Shown piece by piece: positions 21,650 to 32,660 of a stretch of 64,000 bases of DNA (the first letter of the stretch is position 1; each line of letters starts with the position of its first letter). The DNA is from Lunularia cruciata. Its lineage: Eukaryota > Streptophyta > Marchantiopsida > Lunulariales > Lunulariaceae. Both the position numbers and the translations under genes were made by a program. Where the stretch lies: assembly GCA_948567375.1 (NCBI GenBank), contig OX419757.1, forward strand, positions 66,402,001-66,466,000. The letters are read 5' to 3'. The notes beneath the pieces are model-generated. The model did not search any database. It was not told the DNA's origin and saw nothing but the letters and a program-made list of their open reading frames with translations.

Positions 21650-22015
21650 GAGCCAAGACAACCACTACTAAAGCATACTAGTAGACAACATACTCATCCC
21701 TCACCAGATTGCCAACTTGGTCTATAAGAGGCTATCTCCTCCCAATATTTAATACTAAAACCCATGAGGTATAATAGTGGGATCCAACTCAACCACAATC
21801 GCAATGGCTTGAGTTCTCACCACAAAGCTATTATTTAGATGATCAGGCTGAATTTGGACAACAAGCTCTCCACATGTGATGTACTATGTAAAATCACCCC
21901 TAGAGATGTCTAGATTTGAAATGGACACCTCTCCACATCAATCTTCCATAACTCCAGACCGACAACTGTAGCCTTCCTTGACACAAGGGGATGCACACTA
22001 GAGTCAAGTAAAACC
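21650..22015 (-). pseudogene. Aspartic protease-like segment of the methyltransferase retroelement
   Basis: The minus strand reads VLLDSSVHPLVSRK near 22010-21970, matching the retroviral-type LLDSGA active site with Gly changed. It continues ...GLELW..DVERCPFQI..SLG, and later YLMGFSIKYWEEIASYRPSW at about 21775-21715. It sits between the zinc knuckle and the methyltransferase, as expected for a gag-protease-effector polyprotein. Stops are frequent. Confidence 0.55.
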
Positions 22016-22543
22016 CTCTCTGGTGTATAGACCTTCCTTGAAGGTCCCACTAAACAAAAAGATCCCCCTGGTTATCCAATAGGACAACCCCAAGTGTAAA
22101 TATACTTGCTTAAAGGCCTTTCTAGCTAGTAACTCCTTCAATCTAGCCCTTGCTGTTTGCCATAAACCACTAGTTGTTGAGCAGATCCTATGCTCCTCAA
22201 CCAAGTCAAGTCCAATATCAATCACCTCTAATCTAGAAGTAGGAACCACATTATCCCTATTGTCATAAAGCGTGGCAGCCAACTGAAACATTGGGGTTGG
22301 ATCAACTCCCAGTGTACACATGTCATTGGCTGAGAACAATAGAAAGTGCATAATCAGCTGAACCACCTCCAACATTGTGTTAGACTCAATTTGTGTAGTA
22401 GCATGTGGCTGACTAGTGGGTAGTGCATCATATGCCCCATCACCACCTACCACACCTGCACTAGGACATCTAGGAGCCATGGATGTTGTTTGTAGTGCCT
22501 CAAAGAGTATAAAAGACTGGGGAAGTTTTGACCTATCTACCAA
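22004..22543 (-). pseudogene. Polyprotein linker between gag and protease
   Basis: A 179-codon uninterrupted frame contains GVDPTPMFQLAATLYDNRDN, RICSTTSGLWQTARARLKEL and ARKAFKQVYLHLGLS and runs into the protease-like VLLDSS. No separate domain is recognised. It is the longest open piece of the element. Confidence 0.45.
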
Positions 22544-22903
22544 CCTCTCCTCTTTGTAGGTCCAACTCCATCGATGCTCCTATAGGCTTGGGAGCACGTA
22601 TTGCATTCCTAGTCACCACGGTAGATGTATCTACCTGTGTTGCTGGTCACATGAAATCTGAGATGTTTCTATCATCAACATATGAGGTGGAAGTCTCAAC
22701 ACCCAAATCTGATCTCCTTTGAGCTATGGCCATGCTAGCCAATCTTTGCTCCAATTGCTCAATCCGAGTAGCCATGGCCGTATCAAAAGTAAGGCAAGTA
22801 TTGCACCCCTACTAGGTGTGGATCCTCTACCACCACCTCTACCAACTTGTCCTCCATGACCTAGAACTCCTCTACTACCTACCATAGCAGCCCTACTACT
22901 CCA

Positions 22904-22966
22904 TAACTCCGGGTGTAAGTCAAAGCACCAATCACTAGTGTGACCAAATTTGTGACAATGCTCACA
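22904..22966 (-). pseudogene. Gag zinc knuckle of the methyltransferase retroelement
   Basis: CEHCHKFGHTSDWC is a perfect CX2CX4HX4C nucleic-acid-binding knuckle, followed by FDLHPEL and a Gly/Arg-rich segment (GHGGQVGRGG). It is a single frame, intact over the knuckle. It marks the end of gag. Confidence 0.75.
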
Positions 22967-23099
22967 CTATCTCTATGTTGGTTATGATGCACTAGAGGTA
23001 TCAGGTCCGTTGCCTTGAGTGAGGTCTCATATGGTGAGGTCCACCACAAGTCCAACAAGCACACTACCACTCACTGCTGTTGTTGACCCAAAAATGAAA

Positions 23100-23900
23100 G
23101 TAAGAGTCTAGCAACACTAAGCCCTCCACTCGCTCCATAAGGGTTATCCACCCTATCCTCAAAAACCAACATGGCATGGTGCACTCTACTGCACTCTAGA
23201 AGAAGTAATTACTACGGATGAGATCTCCCTACCAAATCTAGATGTCACCACTCTCTCCTCCACCATGTTGAGCTCAATATGCTCAACCAAACCAAAGACC
23301 ACTGCCAAAATAGGCAAAGTACCTTGTAGCATCACAAACTCTACATTGCAACTCACTGTCCAGTATCCTATATCAAAATTGGATTGCTTAGACCTCAATA
23401 ACTCCCTAAGTAAAATTGATCAACCACCTCATGCAAGTGTATGCCTCACATAGGCTCTCTCTAATCTTCCATTGGAACTCTTGCAAGCTCCTCAACTTGT
23501 TAGTCCGCACTCCCTAGTAGTTTTGCCTCAAACATTAGAAGAACTCCACCAAGGGGTTAAACCCCAATACTACACCACCTCTTGTAGTAGTACCTCCACT
23601 TGTAGTAGCACCATCTCCAAGAGATCTGCCAATGCTACTAGAACTAGAACTCATGGGTATAGCCAATCTACCGTTGGAAACTAAGCTAAAAGTAATGGAG
23701 ACATAGTTCAATGACCAATATTGTTTCCATAGCTCAATCTCCTCCAATTGAGCTCTCTTGAACTCATGGTAGTCTTCCATCAGTAGACCCTCCAAATGCT
23801 GAAACAACCCCTTCCATGCCATGAAGGGTGTGAACAAAGTTGGGTTTTGCATCTATTATAGATCACACCAACTATTGAACTCATGGATCAAGTCATCAAA
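23100..23900 (-). pseudogene. Probable gag region of the methyltransferase retroelement
   Basis: Minus-strand frames include MQNPTLFTPFMAWKGLFQHL, EDYHEFKRAQLEEIELWKQYW with a Ser/Gly/Thr-rich spacer, and LRSKQSNFDIGYW...EFVMLQGTLP at 23400-23300. This gag-like helical composition lies upstream of the zinc knuckle. Several frame changes are present. The assignment rests mainly on position. Confidence 0.4.
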
Positions 23901-24084
23901 CTCATGGACAAAGTCATCCAACTCAATGGTACCCACCATACTAGAGTAATGCTTGGGACCCATAAATCTCATCCATGTCACACAACAATGGTGTGGACAC
24001 ACCAAGTGAACTCTCAACTAAATCAGCTCTTGTGTCAAACTCCGACTTAGAGTCAATCTCTTCCCTCATTGGGACCTGAGATAC

Positions 24085-24096
24085 AAGCTGATACCA
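24085..24096 (-). promoter_or_regulatory. Primer-binding site (tRNA-Met type) of the methyltransferase retroelement
   Basis: The minus strand reads TGGTATCAGCTT two bases after a CA dinucleotide that could end an LTR. The first nine bases equal the usual plant initiator tRNA-Met primer site. It sets the 5' end of the internal region and the minus-strand orientation. Confidence 0.6.
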
Positions 24097-24098
24097 AG

Positions 24099-25354
24099 TG
24101 CCACTCTGAGTAAACTCACTATATACTGCAATGTTATCTCCTTTGGAATCCCCAAAGAACTCTATCATGACAAAGTAATTAGAAATTGCAACTTGCAATT
24201 GTAACCTCCACAAGTACCCCACCAAGTGCCAACACCACCAACTAAATATCATCAATTAATGTAGCTCTAACTATGACAAGTACACTTGGGGAAGGTCAAC
24301 TTGTAACCTACCATCATAGCACGCATTCTCATGATTTACAAAGCCATCACTTCTTGTCTCACCAAAGAGAAACACAAGTAGTCTGATTGGTCATCACTCC
24401 AACCTCACTACTAAGAGCACACCAGAGCACCAACGCTCTAAATTTAGGGCACCTCACACAAACATGGTGCACAAACATGAAACAAAGAATGGAGGGGTTC
24501 TAATCACTAGAAATCTAAACAAAAACCTTCCGTCTCATAAATCAACACTTGATTGATTCTACCACCATTTGGCATTTGATATAATATGAGTTATCTACTT
24601 CTTAAGCTACAAGGATCATTGAGAATGGGATCAAAGTTTTTCTCATCAAAATTTGATATAAATCCTTTACAAAATCTAACATAAATTTGATGTAAAATCT
24701 GACATAAATCGCCAAATCCTCCATTGACTCTTCACTTGAGCCAAATTGGAAAGATGTGGATCATCAAATCTCTAATTCATGGAAATAGATTCTCAATTTC
24801 ACTTTCAATTTCACTTTTTGAGCTTAACTTGCACCAGATTGGTCTTATGTTCACCTCTTGAGCTCAAAATCATAGCTATTGCTTGAAATCAACTCTCTCC
24901 AGCTCCAAATTTGGCCGGCGCTTCCACTAACAATCACTCCGAGGGAAATTAAAATTACGAGAAAGGTACCATGATCCACTAGGCTTGGAGATACCACCGC
25001 CACCCTTAGTTCCTATACCCAATTTCTCCCTAACTCTCACTTCTTTGATGTAATCAATTTGTTTACACAACTTGAATCACACTCAATCAGATTAGTACTT
25101 GATCTATCACTCAATAATCTATCAACAATTGGGCATTGATTATAGTCAAGTCATATCAACTCTAGCTAAGAGAATCCAAGTGACGCTCGCCGGGCTCTAT
25201 CCACTTTAACTAAGAACTCAAAGGCTCAACATTAGAGAAATTAGTTCTCTAGAGCTTCACTTTGAAACTATACCCTTTGGACTTGAGCTAGGTCTCAAAC
25301 CCTAACGGTCCCACTAATAGTGTTGTTAGGAAAGTAATCTAGATGTTACATTGG
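24099..25354 (-). mobile_element. Probable 5' LTR of the methyltransferase retroelement
   Basis: It is bounded on the right by the minus-strand word TGTAACATC (near 25354) and on the left by GGCA next to the primer site. It is non-coding, with ATAAATTTGATGTAAAATCTGACATAAA-type short repeats at 24650-24710. No partner LTR is in the window, so the outer boundary is a guess. Confidence 0.35.
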
Positions 25355-25539
25355 AGCTATTTAGTGTGATTGTGAAGGTGTAGCCGAGGTTTCTTGACTC
25401 TTTATTCAACTGTAGCAAAGGGATGTTCAAGAAGCGTTTGCATAAATATAGGAATTTTCTTTAGGTGAATGGATTAATGGTGTGTGAAAGTGCCAATCAA
25501 ATAGCCTCAACAATTTTTTTCTCTTGGTATGCTCATAGA

Positions 25540-27260
25540 ACATTTGAAAGATGAAAGGTCAAGTAAGAACTTTTTCCCCAAGGAAGGAAGGAGATTTTGT
25601 TTCAAGAGACTATAGTTTTGGAAGGAAACATGGAGGAGAGACTTGTGTCCATGAAGGAAGGAGGAGAAAAGGACAAATAAGGAAGAATTGCTCACCAAGG
25701 AGAATTCTGGTGGGGAAGGACAAGAGAAAAGGCCATTTTTTGGGGAAGAGAGGTCAGTTGAAGACGAGATGGGCTTAGAGGAGATCATGAAAAGAGAACT
25801 AGGTTTTGTACTGTAATAGGGGAGCAAGAGACTTCTTGAGAGAGGAAGTGCTTTGGCCTGGATAGGAGGACAGGAGAAAAGATTATTGAAGGAAGGGGTT
25901 TTGACAGAAGGAGAATTCTCAAGAGGAGAGAGGTTTTGGAGAGAGGGCTTTGATAGAGGAGGAAATTATCAAAGAAGAAAGAGTTTGGCTAAGGCAGAGA
26001 GAATTCTCAAAAATATGCAAGGTAGAGAGGTCCATGAGATTTTGGTAGGAGAGTGTATGATCAAAGGAGATTAGGGAAAAAGGAGAGGTTTTTCTTGAGA
26101 TTTGCAAGATAGGAAGAAGCATCGAGGAAGAGAGAGAGTTTAGTTGAGGTAGAGAGAATTCTCAAAAATATGCAGGGCAGAGAGATCCATGAGAGTTTTG
26201 CATGATAGTGTATAATCAAAGGAGATTAGGGAAAAAAGAGAGGTTTTTGAGAGTGGTAGGATAGGAAGAAGCTCAAAGAAGAAGAATTGGGGCTGGACAG
26301 GAAGAAATCTTGAGATAAAGTTGGGGTTGGATAGAGAAGAGTTTCAAAGAAGGTTTTGGGGGATTGGACATGAAGAGAAATCTAGAAGGAGAGTTGGAGC
26401 TGGCCAGAGAGAGAGAAGAAAGGAAACTCTTGAAGATAGGGTTGGCCTGAAGAGAAACAGAAAGGAGTATATTGAAGGAAGACAGGGCTAGGGCAGAGCC
26501 AGAAAGGACATTCAAAAGGGAAGAGGGTTTGTGAGGTTTGTGATAGGAAGGAAAAGGCATCAAGAGAATGGCTTTGGGATAGGAGAGAGGAAATCCTCAA
26601 AGGTAGAGGAGGGTTTGTGTAGGAGGTGACAAGCAAGAGAGGAGAGACCTGAAAGGGAAGGTTTGGACAGCAAGGAAGGTATGCAAGGAGAGGACTGGAA
26701 GAATGATTAGGTCTAGACAAGAGTTTTCTTTTTTCTCGAAGAGTTTTGAGGTTTTGGATTGAGAAAAGAGAATTATCGAGGGAAGAGAATGTGTGTTTAG
26801 TGACAGGAAAGGGAAAGGAGAACTCTCGAATGTGGCAGGACTGAAATCTGGGCAGGAGAACTTTTGAAGGGAAGATCTGGACAGAAGGAACTTTAGAGAA
26901 TGAAGGGTTGGCCAGGACTGAAGGCTGGACAGAGAAATCTTGAGAATGAAGGTTTAGCCAGGACTGTAGTGAGGACAAAGTATCGAGGGGGAAGTAAGGT
27001 CTAAATAGGAATGAAAACTTGGAGAGCTTTGATAGGATAGGAAAAGGTCTGAAAGGGCTGTAGGACAAGAAAGTCTTGGAGCTTTGCAAGAGTAAACTCT
27101 CAAAGAAGCATCAAGAAGGAGCCTTGACAAGAAAGAGAGAGAGAGAGAGGACAGGGAGAATGTGAAGGGAGTTTTGCAGGCAAGAAGAACTCTCAAAGGG
27201 GTTGCAAGGCATATCAATGAAGGAAGGAAGGTTGAAGGGGAGCTTTGGCAGAACAGGGAG
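25540..27260. repeat. Purine-rich low-complexity tract, 1.7 kb
   Basis: The plus strand is overwhelmingly A and G, built from degenerate words such as GAGAGAGG, GGACAG(G/A)A and TTTTGG(A/T)GAG. A clear tandem duplication of 155 bp exists inside it (GAATTCTCAAAAATATGCA at 26001 and 26156). Long minus-strand frames here (for example 27089-26382) are Ser/Phe/Leu/Pro-rich products of this bias and not genes. Confidence 0.75.
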
Positions 27261-28029
27261 ATAAAATATTGTGAGAATAGAATCAGAACTTGGTGGTGAT
27301 TGGTTCTTTCCTTTTCCTACTTGAGCAATTGTAGAAACTTAGGAGAGGTCATTGTTATGGTCTGGAGTTATTTTGCTTCCCCAAGAGGATTTATAAATTG
27401 TGAGGCTTGATATTGTGGTGAATGTTATGAGATTCTTAGTGAGTGAATGTGTTTATTTTATTTTGTGAAGAGTGTTAGGGAAAGGGAGCTCCATTTCTTG
27501 GTGCCTCCAGTCCAATTTATGCTGACAAATCATGTCACTGATCTGGTTGCACTGATTTGAATCTGGCGGTATAGCTTGTGAAAAACCTAGAAAATACAAA
27601 CCAAATATTAACAAAACTTGAATAGTAGCTAGTGATACATGAAGATAAATATTATTGCAAGAAAACTAAACACAAAGAACCATTAAGAAGAACCTACAAT
27701 CAAGAGCAATCGTAGACAAGTTGCTCAAACAAAAGGCACTCACTATCGAGACAAAGAGCAAAGACCGCACTAGATTGTGGGCAAGCTTTTTGGTCAATAA
27801 CAAATAGAGCAATCTTATCACAAGCAGCCAGGTGCCTGGCATATTCTTGAGACCATACGATCCCCATGATAATGGCACACCCAATGGTCCAAATGGTGCA
27901 AGTGACGGTGGGCCCTACCATGTAGGCAATATCCCAAACAAAAAAAATTTCTGTCAACAAATAGTCTATGAGTAACTACCAAAATACTCTTGACTACCAA
28001 CACTACTACTCTAGAGTTTAAGCCATCTA
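27261..28029. other. Stretch without a supportable gene
   Basis: It lies upstream of the outer Tat-like element. Minus-strand frames at 28003-27666 are overlapping and inconsistent. It may be the 5' part of the outer element, but no LTR end or primer site is recognisable. Confidence 0.35.
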
Positions 28030-28433
28030 GGTGAAACGTTACAAATGCCTTGACTAAAGAAGTCCAAGAGGTAGTACAAAGAACTCAAAAAATGAATTTG
28101 AAGGTAGACCCAAAGATGAAACCTCTAGTGTTTGCGGCTGACATCCAATCCAAAGTTGAAGATTTGATTTAAGTTGAGGTGGTTAAAACCAAAGTACCTT
28201 GGGTCCAGACCATTGGTACTCACCATTTTGAAGTGACCCAAAGTAAAGTCAGAATCAAGAAAGACTTCAAACTCAAAGACAAAGTCAAAGAAAGTGAAAC
28301 TCAAAGGACTACACCAATACAATATTGTTGCAGATCTAGCGTCCACCCAATCCAAAATCACATTTAAACATTGATGTGAGGACAACAAGTTGTATAAGAA
28401 GCAACTAAGTTTGGCCTTCAAGAAATTGAGGAC
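28030..28433 (+). pseudogene. Gag relic of the outer Tat-like Ty3 element
   Basis: The plus strand reads YNIVADLASTQSKITFKH and DNKLYKKQLSLAFKKLRT at 28320-28433, the end-of-gag wording that precedes the protease in this lineage. The protease of the same element resumes at 40440 on the far side of the inserted element. Stops and frame changes occur. Confidence 0.45.
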
Positions 28434-29116
28434 TATAGCACCCATATGAGCATGTATTGTGATATTTAGTTTGGTATTATAACTATTTGAGAGATATTAT
28501 TAAATAGAGATAAAAAATGATTCTATATTTTTCATGATTAGCTAAAGTTAGTCATAACCAAGATAGAGGAGACCTTACTTTAAAGGAAGTGAAAAAGATG
28601 AGCACCACTATTTTGGATTCTTGTATATTGACTTGGTATTATTCTTAGGAGTTTGGCTTTGAGGAAAGAGTTGAGAGCTCTTGGACCAATAAGCTTTTTG
28701 CTTTGGATTCTTCCTTAGTCCAAGGATAATCCATGTGAAGGAATTCTTAACTTAGTGGTTGGGTCAAGATAAGACCATATGATTAGGGAAATATTCTCAT
28801 GAATATATATATTTCTTTAGACTTGTTGACTTTATTTGACATTTAGCCTAGTAACTTGAGTTAGTACAACAATTAGTAATTTTGGTGTGTAACTATTTCA
28901 CAAGTATATAATTTAGGGGTGAGGAGGTACTCATCATCTTTTCATTTGCAACTATCTCTCTCTCATTGAGTTTTCTAACGAGCAATGGTTTGATTTTTAG
29001 AGTGTTAGCCTTGGAAGAGTATGATGGAGTTGGGATTCCTTGCTTTCATAGTCCATGGTGTGCTTCCATAATATCCATCAGAGGTTCATCTTGAGTGAGA
29101 GAAAGGCTAGCTTACA
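28434..29116 (+). mobile_element. 5' LTR of Ty3 element 1
   Basis: It matches the lone LTR at 19510 throughout, including the CTCTCTCTCATTGAGTT block, and ends GGCTAGCTTACA. TATATAA lies near 28901 as the probable TATA box. Confidence 0.8.
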
Positions 29117-29138
29117 TTTTTGGTTTCATTATTGGGAT
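29117..29138 (+). promoter_or_regulatory. Primer-binding site of Ty3 element 1
   Basis: TTTTGGTTTCATTATTGGGA directly follows the LTR. It aligns with the tRNA-Asp-type plant primer site (TGGCGCCGTTGCCGGGGA) with C-to-T changes. Element 3 has the same sequence on the minus strand at 59868-59889. Confidence 0.5.
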
Positions 29139-29979
29139 CTCTATAGAAATCAAGATAATGTTATGCATTCAATTCTACATTAGGAAGAAGGAAGCTATGA
29201 GAACTCACTTAGAGGGAACATTAGGGGAAGAGAGAGTTGAGTTTATGTTAGAGAACCAAGACCCCTTTTTGTACTCTATAATTCATAATGATGTCTATGA
29301 TAATGATGTAATTCATAGTGATATCTTTGAGGTAATATTGTACATCTCGTACACATGATAGGATTTGAAGATATTATGGGAGATAGATTGTAGAATTTTG
29401 GAGATTATGGTCAATTTGGGCAAAACTTCAAGTTTATGATCTAGAATTGAAATTTCTAGACATGATAGCTTGGGTTATCCATCAACTCACTCACTTGAAA
29501 TTATTGTGAAAGCTATTACACACAATGAGCTAGATTTTAGAAGTTGATAGGGTAAAGTGCTCCCAAAATTGCATGCTCTCTAGAAATTTGTTTAGAATTT
29601 TCCATTCTTTTCATTTTTCCTTGGATTGTTATGAAACTTTTCAAGAGAATTTAATGCATAGTATTTTACCTTTGAGTCCAAGAATTTGGAAGGCATCATT
29701 CTTGTGCATGGAGGAATGAGATTTTGAAGTGAGGGGGGTTGTTTCATGACCAAATCTGGAAGATGTGTGCTAAATAGAAAGGTTCTTAGGCCGAATGGTT
29801 TCATGAAAAGATCTAAGATTTTGTAGGGGAGGATGCTCTTAAGTTTTGATAAAGTGGGAAAAATTTCAACGGATTGTATGACCAATTGAGAGAATTTAGT
29901 GATATTGTAAGAATAGGTCAATTCTAAAGAGTTTAGATCTCATGCATGAGGAGTGTAAGAATACCCAAAAGTATATTTG

Positions 29980-30426
29980 AGTGTTTAGACTCATCTAAGG
30001 AGCATGCAAGGTCACCAAGAGTGGAAGCTGAGGCTATGCAAGGTTCCCTAGAGGTTTGAAGTGATTGTAAGAGTTGATTTGAGGAAAAGAGAGTTTAGAA
30101 TAAGATTTGAAGAAACTGCTAAGAGGATCTAAAAACAAACATTACTTGGAGGAAGGAGTGAGTTTAAGTGATTTTTATGTGGAGAGAAGGGACATAAGGA
30201 AATTTCATGTCCATTGATCTTTGAGAGCAAGAGATTGAGGGAAAGGAGAGGCTTACTTGACTTGGGTTTGCATGTTGGATCTTCTTCACCAAGATTGGGA
30301 GGGAGGAGATCTAAGACCAAGGAATTGTGTGAGATTTGTGGAGTGGAAGGACTTCCAAAAGGACATGAGTGTAGTGGAGTGATAGCACTTGTGGAGACTT
30401 TGGTAAAGGATCTTGGAGAATCTTAG
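29980..30426 (+). pseudogene. Extra 5' ORF with two zinc-knuckle-like motifs (element 1)
   Basis: The frame reads VIVRVDLRKREFRI, then FLCGEKGHKEISC (a CX2CX4HX4C knuckle whose first Cys has become a stop), then SKRLRERRGLLDLGLHVG, and a second cluster CEICGVEGLPKGHEC, ending LVKDLGES-stop. It lies between the primer site and gag, separated from gag by several hundred bases. The same ORF is found in elements 2 (50100-50505) and 3 (58060-57650, minus), so it is a regular part of the family. Function unknown; Cys/His spacing suggests nucleic-acid binding. Confidence 0.6.
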
Positions 30427-30819
30427 TATAGCTACAAAAATACTACCACCTTCATCAGCTAGGTCTCAAGATTAGTGATGGAGATAATCTTCAAATTATG
30501 GAAAAAATAATCATGAGGATTCAAATAATATGCACTCTAGGATTTGGCTTGTTGTAGAAATATTGGAATAACCTAAAACTTTTGTGTTCCCTAGGGTGGA
30601 TTACTCTCAAATGGTCTTAATCATGTATATACTCTATTATTTATAGAGTGAGAGAAAAGACAAAAAGAAAAAGAGATTGAGAGAAAAGAGAAAGATAGTG
30701 AGGAGCTAAGATGAAGAAACTTCTAGTTTTCTTTAGCAAACATCGAGAAGATGTGGAGAGAATTCAACAGAGCTTGCATATGAAACAATGAGAGGAGGAA
30801 GAATGAGTGGACCTAATAT

Positions 30820-31930
30820 TACTAGATTTCTTTGAGGATGCAACCCTTACATTGTATGAGTTAGAATAACCAAAAGAGTGGGAGGAGAGATGTGCAGGAA
30901 GAGTATTTGAAAAGTTTAACTATATCACTCATTGAGCACCTTCTTCTAATGAAAGTTATGAGAGATTGATGAGTGAAGTTACTTTCCTTCAGCAAGGAGA
31001 TGGAGAGAAAGTGAGAGACTATGCATAAAGAGTGGAGAAGTTAGAGTCTAAATTTTGCATGGTGTTGATGAAGATCGAGGATGATATGGAGACTACTATG
31101 ATTGGCATAGGATCCATGCTCACCAAGAATTTTGTGGGAGAGTTGAGACCACATATTAGAACCAAGGTGAGATATGAGAAACCTTCTTCCAAGGTTGAAG
31201 CTACCAAGATTGCAATTTGTATGGAAGAGAGTTTGAAAAGATATGAGAGTGATTTGGTGGTGGAGGTTGTACATCCTCCTCAAGGCTACAAGTAAGGTGG
31301 AATATCTGATACTTTGGTGGAAAAAATTGCATCACAAGTAGTAGTTGCTCTGGTTCTTGCATCTCTACCAAAAGATCCACTTCAAGCCATCATAGAACAA
31401 CTTGCAGATCTCAAGATCAATGTAATGCAATTATGGGAGAAGAGAGAAGTGGATCAAAACATGGAGAGAGAGCTTAAGAGAATAGAAGCTACCCATATTG
31501 AGGCGTTCAACCAACTTAAAATGTCAATGGAGAAGAGGTCGTATCCAAAGGAATTGCCAAAATTCTACTTACCATGGAGGAAGGGGTTATGAGGGAGCCA
31601 ATAGAGGGAAAGAGGGAGGTAGTGGAACCCAAGTGGCTCCTAATCTAAACAAAATCTAAGGACATAGCATCCATAGATGTGGTAGAGAGAAAGTATCAAA
31701 AGGAGGAATGCTCAAACTCCAAATGTCTTAATTTGGATCTTTGGGCACAAGAGAAGAAGAGAGCTCATTTTGTAGAGGATGTTCATTTTTCTCAAGGATT
31801 TACTCCTAGTAAAGATACTTCTATGCTTATTAGATACACTTGCACTAACACTTCAACACCATCAACAACAAAGACTCCAAGGAAGAAGAAGTTGGGCATG
31901 GAGGACTTCTTGATCTCAAAGCAATAATGG
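30820..31930 (+). pseudogene. Gag of Ty3 element 1 (broken)
   Basis: It contains DFFEDATLT-like text, then LMSEVTFLQQGDGEKVRDYA, MLTKNFVGELRPHIRTKVRY, MEESLKRYESDLV and DPLQAIIEQLADLKINVMQL, which match element 2 gag (50825-51640) residue for residue with scattered changes. In-frame stops occur near 31026 and 31296. The zinc knuckle seen in element 2 is not clear here. Confidence 0.65.
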
Positions 31931-31939
31931 GACTACAAT

Positions 31940-32660
31940 GTGTTCAAGGTCTTGCTCAAGGTCTTGCAATGCTTGGATGAAGCGTATACATCACTCAACC
32001 CAGAGAAATGAACTTTTGGTTTTGATGAAGGTCTTCTTTTGGGGCATATCATTTCCAAGGATTGAATAGCAATTGATCTTGAGAAGATGAGGAAAATCTC
32101 AGACCTTCCATTTCCTTCAAGATTGACAAAGTTATACCAATTCTTGGGGATGGTTGGGTACTATAGGAAGTTAATCTTCTCATTTTCCAACAAGGCTTAC
32201 ACTTAAACCATCTACATGAAAAAGGGTATAGAATACATGGTGATTTTGGAGAACAAAGAGGCTCTCAAAGCTTTTGAGGAGCTCAAGCAATCTCTTGTTG
32301 AGGCTCCAATTCTTACTAAACCTAATTGGAGTAAGCCTTTCATGCTCTACACTAATGCTTCCAATGTAATTATAAGATGCACTCTTAGTCAATTAGACCA
32401 AGATGGGCATGATCATCCAATAATTTATGCTAGTAGAGCAATGGTTTTTGTAGAAAATAACTACTAAGTCATGGAGAGAGCAGGTTTGGCAATGATCTTT
32501 GGTCTCAAGAAGTTAAACACTACTTCATTGGAGGGAAGTCCACCATTTTCATGGATTGTAAGGCTTTAAAATACATCTTCAACAAGCCAAATGTTGAAGA
32601 AAGGTTAGCAAGGTGGATGATTCTCTTGTCTAAGCATGATTATACCATTGAAGATAGGCC
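31940..32660 (+). pseudogene. RT tail and RNase H of Ty3 element 1
   Basis: After the deletion junction the frame resumes at ...QGLAMLG, LLLGHIISKD, KMRKISDLPFPSRLTKL, then PNWSKPFMLYTNASNVIIRC (the RNase H Asp is Asn in TNAS) and DHPIIYASRAM. Catalytic FxDD and the protease are absent. Confidence 0.6.

Noticed and set aside
26382-27089. 235-codon minus-strand open frame
   Set aside because: It lies in the purine-rich tract; its Ser/Phe/Leu/Pro composition follows from the strand bias, and it has no domain or homologue within the window.
27666-28003. Possible membrane protein gene on the minus strand
   Set aside because: Three overlapping frames in different phases, none with a consistent domain, and no support from repeat copies.
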